Below, in pieces: positions 32,032 through 40,578 of a stretch of 40,738 bases of DNA. The stretch is from Planctomycetia bacterium. Its GTDB lineage: Bacteria; Planctomycetota; Phycisphaerae; FEN-1346. Position 1 is the stretch's first letter. Every line of letters starts with the position of its first letter. The notes under the pieces are model-generated. The model did not search any database. It was not told the origin of the DNA and worked only from the letters and a program-made list of their open reading frames with translations. The stretch spans positions 1 through 40,738 of the forward strand of contig PMZT01000292.1 of assembly GCA_003170085.1 (NCBI GenBank), written 5' to 3'. Made by a program: the position numbers and the translations under genes.

Positions 32032-32394
32032 ATGATCTTCGTCGAAAGCCGCAGGGTCACGGCCCGGCTGAAGGAATTCCTGGGCGCTGATGCGTACCGC
32101 GAGTTCCAGAACGCCCTGATGGCAAGCCCCACGAAGGGGCGCGTGATACCGAGTTGCGGCGGACTGCGGAAGATCCGCGTGGAGGACCAGCGGCGCGGCA
32201 AAGGGAAGCGGGGCGGCGCTCGGGTGGTTTACCTGCATATCCCGGAAGCCTTCCGCATAGACCTCCTGGCCATCTACGGCAAGGACGAACAGGATGATTT
32301 GTCGGCCGAACAGCGAAAGGTTCTCGCGTCGATGGCCCGGCAGGCCAAAGCCGAGGCATTGACGGCAGCCCGGAAAGGCGGCATGAAACCATGA
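32032..32394 (+). CDS. RelE/HigB-type toxin
   Basis: 120 residues of the RelE-like toxin family (probably the HigB2/PF06296 branch): FVESRRVTARLKEFL, GCGGLRKIRVEDQRRGKGKR and GGARVVYLH, then DLLAIYGKDEQDDLS, the typical last strand and acidic tail. Such toxins cut mRNA on the ribosome. The following antitoxin gene overlaps by ATGA. As in hig operons, the toxin comes first. Confidence 0.88.
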   Translation: MIFVESRRVTARLKEFLGADAYREFQNALMASPTKGRVIPSCGGLRKIRVEDQRRGKGKRGGARVVYLHIPEAFRIDLLAIYGKDEQDDLSAEQRKVLASMARQAKAEALTAARKGGMKP

Positions 32395-32783
32395 GCAATC
32401 ATCGAGAACAGAGGGGCGTGTTCGATCAGATTAAGGCCGGCCTCGAGGACAGCATGGCCTACTCGCGGGGCGAGCTGTCGCTTGTTACGATGGAGCCACC
32501 GCCCCCTCCGCCCCGGCTGACCCCAAGGCAGGTCGCGGCCCTGCGTAAGCGGTTGCGGATGTCGCAGGCCTACTTTGCCGCCGTGCTCAACGTCTCGGCC
32601 AAGGCCGTGCAGAGTTGGGAACAGGGGATTCGCCAGCCCAGCGACGCCGCCCTGCGAATCCTCCAGGTGATAGACCGGCGGCCGGACATTGTGCGGGAGG
32701 TTGCCGGCGCCAGACCCACTGGCGTGGCCCGCAAACCAAGCGCGCATCGGATCGCCGCTGGAGCCCAGAGGGTCAGGGTCTGA
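32391..32783 (+). CDS. HigA-type antitoxin, XRE helix-turn-helix
   Basis: 130 residues. HTH of the XRE family at about 43-90 (LTPRQVAALRKRLRMSQAYF, then LNVSAKAVQSWEQGIRQPSD). It should bind and neutralise the toxin and repress the shared promoter at 31986. The N-terminal 40 residues (DQIKAGLEDSMAYSRGELSL) are typical of antitoxins paired with HigB2-type toxins. Start ATG overlaps the toxin stop. Confidence 0.9.
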   Translation: MSNHREQRGVFDQIKAGLEDSMAYSRGELSLVTMEPPPPPPRLTPRQVAALRKRLRMSQAYFAAVLNVSAKAVQSWEQGIRQPSDAALRILQVIDRRPDIVREVAGARPTGVARKPSAHRIAAGAQRVRV

Positions 32784-32812
32784 AATCGCCGCGCGTTGAC
32801 CCTCCCTCCGCC

Positions 32813-32966
32813 GCCCGCGACGCCGCGCGGCTGGAACTGCCGCCGGGCCGATACGAACTCCGCTGCGTGGACCCCGGCGGCCGGTCCTCGTACGCAGTGC
32901 GCGTGACCGTCTGCCCTGCGCTAACCGCCAGGACCGCGGGCACGCTCATTCGGTGAGGCCGTGACG
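32813..32966 (+). repeat. Direct repeat, copy 2: orphan pbpC tail
   Basis: See 31745. The frame is still open and encodes LELPPGRYELRCVDPGGRSS up to a stop at the same place as in pbpC, but there is no domain or start upstream. It begins 29 bp after the antitoxin stop, so the toxin-antitoxin pair lies exactly between the two copies. Confidence 0.85.
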
Positions 32967-33022
32967 GCGACAGCGGAACCCTTCCACCCCTGTAGCCCTC
33001 TTCCCTCTCGCGGCTGGGCCGA

Positions 33023-33196
33023 CTATCGGCGGGATGGTTGGGCGGGCGCCCGGTACTCCACGGTGACGACCCGCGCCTGGGACTCGATGTGCCGCGGTTC
33101 GTCGAGCATCATCTCAAGGGCCTTCTTACGCCTGACGGTGCCGGAACCGGAGCCGATGATCGGGAAGACGCCGCGCGGCGTCGACCGAGCGGATGC
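33023..33196 (-). pseudogene. C-terminal fragment, possibly of a macrodomain protein
   Basis: The minus-strand frame ending at TAG 33025-33023 reads GVFPIIGSGSGTVRRKKALE then MMLDEPRHIESQARVVTVEYR. This resembles the last strand-loop-helix of macrodomains (FPxIGxGxGG...ALxxML...VxxVxxR), which bind ADP-ribose. No start or N-terminal part is visible, so it is debris. Family call tentative. Confidence 0.35.
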
Positions 33197-33212
33197 CGGA
33201 CGCTTTTTGCAT

Positions 33213-33241
33213 TTGCTTTCGTTCCCCGGAGCACGTATACT
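33213..33241 (+). promoter_or_regulatory. Promoter of the DUF6364/PIN pair
   Basis: -35 TTGCTT (33213-33218), 17-bp spacer, -10 TATACT (33236-33241), 34 bases before the ATG. Confidence 0.65.
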
Positions 33242-33274
33242 TCCGGCGTTAGATACGTATTGGAGGGCGTGCCC

Positions 33275-33532
33275 ATGAAGAAGCTGACACTCAGCGCAGA
33301 GGAAGGCGTTATTCGTGAGGCCAAGCGGGTGGCCCGGCGGAACCGGACCAGTGTGTCGGCCATGTTCGGACGGTTTGTCCGAAGCCTCGCCGGGCCGGGC
33401 AAGGCGGTCGATGATATTCCCCCCGACTCCATCGCCGCCCGCGTGACAGGCATCCTCTCGCTGCCCAAGGGCAAGACCCCGCGCGACGTTCTCTCGGAGG
33501 CGCTGATGGAGAAGTACGGGGTGAAGAAATGA
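33275..33532 (+). CDS. DUF6364-type antitoxin
   Basis: 85 residues. Begins KKLTLSAEEGVIREAKRVA, a ribbon-helix-helix-like start with a strand then a helix (NRTSVSAMFGRFV), typical of the DUF6364 family of antitoxins found before PIN toxins. It should repress the operon and inhibit the toxin. TGGAGGG ribosome-binding site. It overlaps the PIN gene by ATGA. Confidence 0.8.
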   Translation: MKKLTLSAEEGVIREAKRVARRNRTSVSAMFGRFVRSLAGPGKAVDDIPPDSIAARVTGILSLPKGKTPRDVLSEALMEKYGVKK

Positions 33533-33945
33533 ACGTCTTCATCGACACCAACGTCCTGATGGACGTCCTGCTTGAGCGCCGCCCTTTCGTCGCGGAATCG
33601 CGCAAGGTCTGGTTTCTGGCTGAGCGTGGCAAGGTCGCGGGCCTGGTATCGGCCCTGAGTTTTCCAAACATCTACTACGTCGTCCGCAAGATGCTGGGGG
33701 GCGACAAGGCTGCGTCCATGATGACCTTGCTCCGGGACACATTCACCGCGGTGCCCCTCGACGAACAGATCCTGAACCAGGCGATTGACGCCAAGTTTTC
33801 AGACTTCGAGGATGCTATCCAGTACTACAGCGCCCTCCGGGCCGACGCCGAGTGCCTGCTGACGCGAAATGTGGATCATTTTCCGGACTCCGGCCTTCGC
33901 GTGATTTCGCCCGAGGAGTTTCTGGCTGCGCACTCATTCGAGTGA
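33529..33945 (+). CDS. PIN-domain toxin (VapC-like RNase)
   Basis: 138 residues with the PIN fold. Acidic metal-binding residues: D6 (FIDTNVLMDVL), a central Glu/Asp region, DFEDAIQYY near residue 90, and a late Asp in NVDHFPDSG. It should be a Mg-dependent ribonuclease, cutting tRNA or rRNA as VapC toxins do. Coupled to the DUF6364 antitoxin. Confidence 0.9.
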   Translation: MNVFIDTNVLMDVLLERRPFVAESRKVWFLAERGKVAGLVSALSFPNIYYVVRKMLGGDKAASMMTLLRDTFTAVPLDEQILNQAIDAKFSDFEDAIQYYSALRADAECLLTRNVDHFPDSGLRVISPEEFLAAHSFE

Positions 33946-34000
33946 TTTCCGCGAGCCGCAGGACGGCCGATCCTCACGATAGCCTTGCCGCCCTCCCGGG

Positions 34001-35599
34001 CTACGGCACCACCTCGACGGTCTTCTCTGCCCGTGCCCCGCGGCCCGCCTTGTCCCACACGACCAGGGTAACGCGGTACTTGCCCGGCCGTTCGTAGGTG
34101 TGTTTGGGTTCGGCCGCCACCTCGGCGATGCCATGCCCGAAATCCCATAACCGTTCCTCTATAGGTGTGGTGGCGGTCGAACTACACCGGAACACGGCCG
34201 GTTCGCCGGCACGGACCACCGCGGGTACGCTGAAGTCCGCCTTGGGCGGCGCGCTGGAGAACGGCTTGGCCGCGGGCAGCGCGTTGTCGCCGTTCGCCTC
34301 CACGCGGCACTCGACGAACTCCAGGGCCGTGTACTGCCCCGGCGTGGTCACGGCGCGGCCGCGATTGCCCGTGATGGCGCAGCGGAGGAAACTGATGGCA
34401 TCCACATCCTTACCGCCCATTTGCACGCCGAATCCGCCGTTAGAGCGGAAGGTGCACTCCTCGAACACCAGGTCGCGGCAAGCCCCGTTGAATCGGAAGC
34501 CGTGGCCGGAATCCTTGGGGTAGTTGGACCGGGCATCGCCGGCGGCGGTGTTCTCGAACACGCAGCGGTAAAAGTAGTGGCGTGCGATGCCGCCGGTTTC
34601 GCCCTGAAGCTGGGCGCCCCACTGGATGCAGTCGCTCACGGTGTTGCAGGCCCAGTAAACGTTGTTCTTGACCGGCTTGTTGGAGACCGAGAGGCCGATT
34701 TTCGCTCCGCGTTTGACGATGTTGTCGGTGACCACCACGTCGCGCGCGATGATCTCGATGCCGTAGCCCTTCAGCGCTCCGTCGTCGGTGCCAACGATGT
34801 TGCGGCGGACCGCGGACTGGTTGCCCCCGTCAACGCTGATCCAGTGATCGACCACGTTATCCTCGATCACCGAGCGCGGGCATCCGCCCCATATCTCGAT
34901 GCCAAGCCCCTCGCCCCCGGAACCGGAGACCTGGTTGTTGCGGATGATGAGCTCGGCCGAGTGGTCGCCGAAGATGCCGCCCCGGCCGGTGCCGGAGACG
35001 ACGTTTCGCTCGATGATGTTGCGCACACAGCCCCAGTTCACGCGGATTCCGCCGCCGAACGTGGCACCCAGGCCGATCTTCTCGAAGCGGCAGTCGCTGA
35101 TCGTGCTGTCGGTCACGCCGCGCTCCATCGTCGGGTTATGCCCGGAGAACAGGATCCCATGAGGGCCGAAGGCGTCGCTCTTCGCGAGGTTGCAGATCGT
35201 CAGATGGTGGAGCGACAGGCGGCGCGAGTCGCCGGCGGCCACACCCTCGCGGACGAGCGGGTTGTCCTGGCCGTCGAGGGTCAGGTTCGCCACTTCAACA
35301 TCCTTGCAACCGACGATGCTCACCAGGGGCAGCGGCTTGGTCCCCCGGTACACAATGCGGGTCTTGTCCTGGCCGGCGCCGATCAGCTTCACGCCCGACT
35401 TGAGCCGAATCGAGCCGGTGACCTCGACGACCCCGGCCGGGAGTCGGACGGTGTCGCCCTCCACCGCCTGCTGGATGGCGCCGGCGATGCCGTCGGAATC
35501 CAGGCCCTTCGGCTCCAGGGTTGCGGCCGCCCAGCCTGCCTGCGGGAACAGGCCGGCCGCCAGGATTGCCGCCACGATGACTATCGCACACTGCTTCAT
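34001..35599 (-). CDS. Secreted right-handed beta-helix protein with PKD domain
   Basis: 532 residues. Signal peptide about 1-24 (VIVAAILAAGLFPQAGWA). Residues 30-440 consist of parallel beta-helix rungs with repeated IIERNVV, IIRNNQVSGS, VIEDNVV and VVTDNIV motifs, as in pectate-lyase-like (Beta_helix/NosD) proteins. A short hydrophobic ladder precedes a C-terminal PKD domain (about 450-531: FSVPAVVRAGEPAVF ... WDFGHG ... PGKYRVTLVV). Such proteins bind or cleave polysaccharides. Catalytic residues cannot be assigned. The ATG at 35599 has GAGGG upstream; the frame extends up into the tRNA, but that part is not credible. Confidence 0.87.
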   Translation of the reverse strand: MKQCAIVIVAAILAAGLFPQAGWAAATLEPKGLDSDGIAGAIQQAVEGDTVRLPAGVVEVTGSIRLKSGVKLIGAGQDKTRIVYRGTKPLPLVSIVGCKDVEVANLTLDGQDNPLVREGVAAGDSRRLSLHHLTICNLAKSDAFGPHGILFSGHNPTMERGVTDSTISDCRFEKIGLGATFGGGIRVNWGCVRNIIERNVVSGTGRGGIFGDHSAELIIRNNQVSGSGGEGLGIEIWGGCPRSVIEDNVVDHWISVDGGNQSAVRRNIVGTDDGALKGYGIEIIARDVVVTDNIVKRGAKIGLSVSNKPVKNNVYWACNTVSDCIQWGAQLQGETGGIARHYFYRCVFENTAAGDARSNYPKDSGHGFRFNGACRDLVFEECTFRSNGGFGVQMGGKDVDAISFLRCAITGNRGRAVTTPGQYTALEFVECRVEANGDNALPAAKPFSSAPPKADFSVPAVVRAGEPAVFRCSSTATTPIEERLWDFGHGIAEVAAEPKHTYERPGKYRVTLVVWDKAGRGARAEKTVEVVP

Positions 35600-35736
35600 A
35601 GGTTGTGACCCTCGGATACCCTCTGCTTTCACCTTTGCAGAAAAGGTCATAAAGAAGATCACAAAACGCAGGCTATCAAGGTCCACCCATGTGAGTCGGT
35701 GGCGTCGTAAGTCTTGAAAACGGCGCGAGTTACGCT

Positions 35737-35811
35737 TGGTGGGCCCTGCTGGGTTCGAACCAGCGACCAAGGGATTATGAGTCCCCTGCTCTACCGCTGA
35801 GCTAAGGGCCC
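35737..35811 (-). tRNA. tRNA-Ile2 (anticodon CAT, lysidine type)
   Basis: 75 bases including encoded CCA. Acceptor GGGCCCT / AGGGCCC, discriminator A, anticodon loop CTCATAA, T-loop GTTCGAACC. The body (CTTAGCTCAG, CTTGGTCGCTGG, CCAGCAGGGCC) resembles tRNA-Ile2 of other bacteria, in which TilS converts C34 to lysidine so that AUA is read as Ile. An elongator tRNA-Met is the alternative. Confidence 0.9.
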
Positions 35812-35948
35812 TGACTTCAGCAAATGAAACCCCTTACGGACGACCGCAAGTCGCCAATGGCAGTGACGATAACCGCGACGCAAGCCCTCGGAACCTTATC
35901 GTTCTTCCCCTTACCCCTCACCACAACGGCCAATAGGGCAAGAAGGCC

Positions 35949-36137
35949 TGCGGCAAGATCCACTTCTTCGGCGTCTGGGAAGACCCCGACACCGCCCTCA
36001 AGAACTACCGCCACGTGGCCGCCGATCTCCATTCTGGAAGACGACCGTCCCCACAGAATCTACACCCCGGAGGCTTCACGGTCAAGGAGGCGTGCAACCC
36101 CTGCCCGCTTGATCCGCGGCGAGAGTCTCGGCAACTG
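35949..36137 (+). pseudogene. Second relic of a tyrosine-recombinase integrase
   Basis: Reads GKIHFFGVWEDPDTALKNYR and GGFTVKEACN, then degenerates. It aligns with the first relic at 2873 (GKIRFFGAWEEPEAALENYL, LTVKEICN). Both are the N-terminal arm domain only. It lies about 140 bp from the 5' end of tRNA-Ile. The remaining bases of the 35812-36237 gap hold nothing else I can support. Confidence 0.65.
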
Positions 36138-36237
36138 ACTCGTGCTGACACGCCCGGCACGGCCCCAATCAGATTTCAGGGACGGCCGGCGTTCTCGGGA
36201 GACACAGAACCTGACGAGAGGCGGTTTGTCCGGACAG

Positions 36238-39200
36238 TCAACCCCGGCGCGCCGGGGCGGGATGGCCGGAATCCCTGTCTGTTTCCGGGGAGCCCTCTGC
36301 CGGCACCTCGTGCTCGCAGATCACGCGGAAGCCCACGTCGTACACGCCCTGCTCCGGTACGTAGGCCTGTCGGAACGCGGACCGGCAACGGTCGGGCCGG
36401 TCGTACCAGGAGCCGCCCCGCACGATTCTTTTCCCCTCGGCCATGGGCTGGTTGCGGTCGTCGTCCCCGCGGTAGGGATACGGCCTGTACGCCGAAAGGG
36501 TCCACTCCGCCACGTTGCCGTGCATGTCGTGCAGCCCCCAAGGATTGGCCTCGTAGGTGCCCGCGGGGGCCGAGACCCGGCTATGGTCGTTGAACCGCGT
36601 GTCCGCGGGGCGCCACGGCGGGATCACTTCCGGCCGGCCCGACCAGCCGAACGGGTCGATGGCCTGATGGGTGGCGTCCGAAACGTTGGCAAAGCGGGAG
36701 AAGTCGGTGTCCAGCGTCCCGTACCAGAGGGGCGTGGCCGTGCCGGCCCGGCAGGCGTACTCCCACTGGGCCTCCGTGGGGAGCGTGAACCTCATGCCCG
36801 TTTTCTTCGAGAGCCAACCACAGAACGCCATCGCCCGTTCCCAGGAGACGCGGACCACCGGCTGCTTCGGCCGGGAGAGCGTCCAGCCGCGCTCGCCGGG
36901 GCTGAAGTGAATGTAGTCGCCGTATTCCAGCCGGCTATCGTGGGAGGGATCGAACAGGGCAAACTGCTCGTTGGTGACCTCGCTCAGGCCCATCCAGAAC
37001 GCCGTGGGGATCCTTACGTGGCAGGGAGGCGACTCGTCTGGACAGCCGTCGGCCTGCCCCATGATGAACTCGCCAGCCGGGATGCGCACCAGTTCCAGTG
37101 GAACCCCCTCGGCCAGGGGAAGTGCGAGCGTCACGGGCCCGCCGCCCGCCGCCTGGCGCCGCCGCGCCTCGGCCGCGTCGAACGGCCAGCCGGCGCAGTC
37201 CGGCGCGGAGGTCCCCGTCCGCGTCGGCGGCTGCTCGGGTATCACGGGCACGATCGGCGGCCGCTGCATAACGGCGACGGCCTCCGGATCGTCCTCCATG
37301 CCCGTGTAGCGCTTCCGCATCTCGCGTCGCCGCTCCCATTGGTGCGTTACCCGGGCGGGTCCGACGATGGCGGTCCAGGTTCCGTGAGCCGGGGCATTCA
37401 GGTCGATCCATGTGACAAGCCGGTCCCAGGCTTCCGCGTCGAGCCGCACGTCATGATGCCCCTTCTGGAGCATCTGCACCAGGCGGGTCGTGTCGGCGTG
37501 GAACTCCCACGGCGGCAGCAGGTGCATGTCGCTCTCCCGCGTCGGGGTCCGGACCCATTTCCGAAGTTCGTAGTAGGACGGCGTGAAACGAGACGCGAGG
37601 TTGTAGGAGTTCGTGTTGGCCATGGTGGGCACCGGATCGCGATCGGTCAGGTCGGGAATCGACCGCCCATCGGGCCGAGGTTTGCCGTTGTGGCAGCCGA
37701 CGCAATACCGGTCCAGCACCGGCTGGACCTCGCGGCGGAAGTCAAAGCCTCGCGCCGGGCCGTACCACGGCCGGATCTCCGCCACAGGCGAACCGGCCGC
37801 AAGTACGTGCTGCGCCGGCGGCACAGAGTTCAGCGGCTCGTGGCAGCCGACACAGGAGAGCACCTCCCCCGGCATCGCAGTGAACCAACTCCGCATCAGT
37901 TGCACGGCTTTCCCTTCGCCGTCCAGCGGCTGCAGGGCAATCGGCGTGCAGGCGGGAACGCGAAAGTGGGCCGACCCGTCCTCGTGGACGGGGACCGTGC
38001 CAAGGATCTGCTTGATGTCCCATGGCCCGTCCAGTCCCATGGCGTCCGGCTCGCCGCCCATCCCCTGGTAGGCGAAGTGGTAGCTGATGAGCCGCAGGGC
38101 CTTGACGGTGCCGCGCTTCACGCCCTTCAGTCCCGGGCCGGCGTAGACGTCGACGAGAAGCACCTCGGCATCGCGGCGGGCGGGGTCAATCCGGTTGGGC
38201 AACACGGGGGGCCGCGGAACCTTCCGCAGCGGGATAGGCTCGAGCATCGCGTAGCCCGGCTCTTCGCAGATGGGCACGAGGTTGTCGAAGACATCCACCA
38301 GGTACACCCCCCAGGGCGCGCCCTCCGCCGGCTTACAGGAGACGAGGAAGTACTTCTCGCTCAGCGGATAGGGATGGAGGAACTTGGGCCAGGTCTGCGC
38401 AATGGGCAGATCGAGCAGCACCGGCTCCACCTTGCGGCCGTAGCCGGGGATTCGCTGCACGGCCCCGTCGGCCTCGAAGCGGCCCTTGGCCGGATCGAAG
38501 ATCACGAGGTCGCCCATGCGGGGCAGGTCGTGGTGCCCACCGACAATCGCTGCGACCTTCGTCGGGTGGCCTGGGATCGGCCGGGCATAGAACATCGAGG
38601 CCGGCCAGTAAGAGTTGCTGCCGTAGTACTCCATCTGCCCGGTGCCATCGGGGTTCATCTGGAACAGGATCCGCGAGAAGGCGTGCGGCAGGTCGGCATA
38701 CTCCCAGCGGAGATAGAGCACCCGGCCGTCGGGCAGCACGGTCGGACACCAGTCGTGATCCTGCTCGACGGTGAGTTGTCGGATGCGGCCGTCGGTCTCC
38801 AGGAGATACAGGTTCGCCACATGGGCCGAGCCCCGGACGCACGGAACGCCGGTGAAGGTCGCCGTCGAAGTGAAGATGATCCGGCCGTCGGGCAGGTAGC
38901 AGGCGTCGTAGTTGTCCACGTCCGGCTCATTGATGAGCGGCAGCACGCGCACGTGTGAGCCGTCGGAGCGGACCTCGAACACCCGCCAGCGCCCGCCCGC
39001 TACCGGCATCGAGAAGAGGAGCCGGTCGCCGTCGAAGTGGAGATCCACATCGCCAACGAACTGCCCGCCCTCGGGCCGGAAGAGGGTAGTCCGCTTGCCT
39101 TCGGGGCGGACCGGCGACAGGATGGCGATCTCATTGTCGTAGCCCGTGGGTTCCAGGCTGGAGTTACTCTGGTAGTTCATGGGGAGGCCCAGCTTGTCAG

Positions 39201-40275
39201 CCCGCCGCCTCACCAGGAGCAGGCGATCGAAGTCCAACAGCGGGTTGGCCAGCAGCGCCTCGGAGCGGAACTGGCGGAACTCGGCGACGGCTTTACCCAG
39301 GGCGGCTTCCGGGTGGCCCAAGGCCACCAGCGCATCGTGCGATTTTTTCAGGGCCTCAAGCCGACGGCGATACTCCAGGCCGCGCGGATACCGGTCTCCG
39401 AATGTGGCCGTCAGGTCGTCGATAGCCATCGCCAGTGCCCGCCACTCGTCGGCCGGCACGGCGTCGCGATTCTCGGGGGTTTGCGCAACGTGCCACGGTT
39501 CGCCACTGGCCAGGTACTTCAGGAGGTTGACGGTGAGATGCTCGAAGTTGGCGCGGAGCGTGCCCGGAGCAATGTGGTAATGAGGCGACAGCCGCCAAGC
39601 CAGGGCGACCGCCCTTCCCTTGCCCAGCGCGTATTCCATCAGCGGGTTCTCCGGCCCGCCCGGCGTCTGCGCCAGGAGGATGCCCCGCGAGGGACTCACC
39701 GGCGGCGGGTGGAACTGCGCGAACGCGGGGTAGACGGCGTTGCTCATCCAAAGGACATCCCGTTCGAGGTCCACGTCGCGGAAGGCCGGGTGTTTGAGTT
39801 GCACCAGCACCAGCCCGGCCTGGCCACGGTCGTTGCCGAAGTTTAGCGGCTTGACCTGCACGGCACCGGGTTCCAGCAACGCGATCAGCCCCGCCGCAGT
39901 GCCCGATAAGAGCAGTCCGTGCCCCTCGGCCACGAACTGGCGCATCGCGGACAGCGTCTGGCCCTCGGCGATCGGCCCCGTCGCCATCGCGGCATCGCCC
40001 TGATGGCACCAGATCGCCGCGAACTGATCGAGTGCTACAGGCCGCCCGCCCCGGTCAACGAATGTCCCGCCACCCGCCGGCCAGAGGACCCGTGCGCCGA
40101 CGAGCCGCCGGGCCAACTCGCACGCCGTGTCCGCCTCGGGCGTCAGTTTCTCCCCCGGGCTTTGTGCGACGAGGAAACCCATCTCCGAAGAGCCTGCCAG
40201 AGCGAGGGGCGGAATTGTGCCCGTGGCCAGGGCGGTCAGGACAGAGAAGAGGGTCAGCATCACCGTGCGATTCAT
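36238..40275 (-). CDS. HzsA-like propeller and di-haem protein fused to an FGE-like domain
   Basis: 1345 residues. Signal peptide about 1-27. Residues 30-265 look like a ThuA/glutamine-amidotransferase-type fold (SGTAAGLIALLEPGAV). About 385-740 is a WD40/PD40 beta-propeller (RLLFSMPVAGGRWRVFEV, ACYLPDGRIIFTSTATF, TVLPDGRVLYLRWEYADLPH), as in the middle domain of hydrazine synthase alpha. Two c-type haem sites follow: CVGCH at 808-812 and 858-862. Residues about 1095-1325 are a SUMF1/EgtB/FGE-like domain (RIPAGEFIMG, EVTNEQF, LPTEAQWEYACRAGT, GNVAEWT, RGGSW). Formylglycine-generating enzymes need two Cys after GGS; here the first is Asp and only C of DRCRSAFR remains, so that activity is unlikely. 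Periplasmic; probably a redox or binding protein. Not itself evidence of anammox. Confidence 0.88.
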   Translation of the reverse strand: MNRTVMLTLFSVLTALATGTIPPLALAGSSEMGFLVAQSPGEKLTPEADTACELARRLVGARVLWPAGGGTFVDRGGRPVALDQFAAIWCHQGDAAMATGPIAEGQTLSAMRQFVAEGHGLLLSGTAAGLIALLEPGAVQVKPLNFGNDRGQAGLVLVQLKHPAFRDVDLERDVLWMSNAVYPAFAQFHPPPVSPSRGILLAQTPGGPENPLMEYALGKGRAVALAWRLSPHYHIAPGTLRANFEHLTVNLLKYLASGEPWHVAQTPENRDAVPADEWRALAMAIDDLTATFGDRYPRGLEYRRRLEALKKSHDALVALGHPEAALGKAVAEFRQFRSEALLANPLLDFDRLLLVRRRADKLGLPMNYQSNSSLEPTGYDNEIAILSPVRPEGKRTTLFRPEGGQFVGDVDLHFDGDRLLFSMPVAGGRWRVFEVRSDGSHVRVLPLINEPDVDNYDACYLPDGRIIFTSTATFTGVPCVRGSAHVANLYLLETDGRIRQLTVEQDHDWCPTVLPDGRVLYLRWEYADLPHAFSRILFQMNPDGTGQMEYYGSNSYWPASMFYARPIPGHPTKVAAIVGGHHDLPRMGDLVIFDPAKGRFEADGAVQRIPGYGRKVEPVLLDLPIAQTWPKFLHPYPLSEKYFLVSCKPAEGAPWGVYLVDVFDNLVPICEEPGYAMLEPIPLRKVPRPPVLPNRIDPARRDAEVLLVDVYAGPGLKGVKRGTVKALRLISYHFAYQGMGGEPDAMGLDGPWDIKQILGTVPVHEDGSAHFRVPACTPIALQPLDGEGKAVQLMRSWFTAMPGEVLSCVGCHEPLNSVPPAQHVLAAGSPVAEIRPWYGPARGFDFRREVQPVLDRYCVGCHNGKPRPDGRSIPDLTDRDPVPTMANTNSYNLASRFTPSYYELRKWVRTPTRESDMHLLPPWEFHADTTRLVQMLQKGHHDVRLDAEAWDRLVTWIDLNAPAHGTWTAIVGPARVTHQWERRREMRKRYTGMEDDPEAVAVMQRPPIVPVIPEQPPTRTGTSAPDCAGWPFDAAEARRRQAAGGGPVTLALPLAEGVPLELVRIPAGEFIMGQADGCPDESPPCHVRIPTAFWMGLSEVTNEQFALFDPSHDSRLEYGDYIHFSPGERGWTLSRPKQPVVRVSWERAMAFCGWLSKKTGMRFTLPTEAQWEYACRAGTATPLWYGTLDTDFSRFANVSDATHQAIDPFGWSGRPEVIPPWRPADTRFNDHSRVSAPAGTYEANPWGLHDMHGNVAEWTLSAYRPYPYRGDDDRNQPMAEGKRIVRGGSWYDRPDRCRSAFRQAYVPEQGVYDVGFRVICEHEVPAEGSPETDRDSGHPAPARRG

Positions 40276-40382
40276 CCACCCAGACTCCGTGGGGGCACGG
40301 ACGTATCCCCTGCGAACACCTTACTTGCGAGGCATCCCAGGGTCAACAGCGCACCCATCCGCCCTTACCTGGAAGCGACATC

Positions 40383-40487
40383 ATGAAGCCCCAAAAACCG
40401 ACCGACCTCGCCGCCTCCGTCCGCCAGCGGCTCCTGGACCTCAGTCGCCGGACGAAGACGGATCCACTCCATAAGCTGAAGGATTAG
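40383..40487 (+). pseudogene. N-terminal remnant of an AbiEii-type nucleotidyltransferase toxin
   Basis: A 34-codon frame, MKPQKPTDLAASVRQRLLDL then SRR, matching the conserved start of AbiEii/AbiGii-family toxins (NLAASVRxRLLNLxR), which add nucleotides to tRNA in phage-defence systems. The sequence leaves the family after residue 23 and stops at TAG 40485-40487. No antitoxin was seen. Confidence 0.5.
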
Positions 40488-40519
40488 CGTAGGACACGCG
40501 CTATCGTGACCAGAAAAAA

Positions 40520-40549
40520 CCCGCGACTATCCTGAGCGATAGTCGCGGG
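40520..40549. terminator. Strong bidirectional terminator
   Basis: Perfect 12-bp stem CCCGCGACTATC / GATAGTCGCGGG with a 6-base loop. An A-run lies on the left (T-run for the minus strand) and CTTCTTTCT on the right. It would stop the minus-strand gene ending at 40579 and plus-strand transcription from the left. Confidence 0.9.
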
Positions 40550-40578
40550 CTTCTTTCTGTCATCGGCCAACCGGCGTG

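Noticed and set aside
34001-35770. Longer version of the beta-helix protein starting inside the tRNA
   Set aside because: The TTG start falls in tRNA-Ile; a signal peptide and ribosome-binding site support ATG 35599.
36142-38958. Long plus-strand frame opposite the HzsA-like gene
   Set aside because: No domain and shadow-type composition; the opposite strand has haem and FGE motifs in frame.
36238-40275. Anammox hydrazine synthase
   Set aside because: Only one HzsA-like chain is present, fused to an FGE-like domain, with no HzsB or HzsC neighbours. Similar chains occur outside anammox bacteria.
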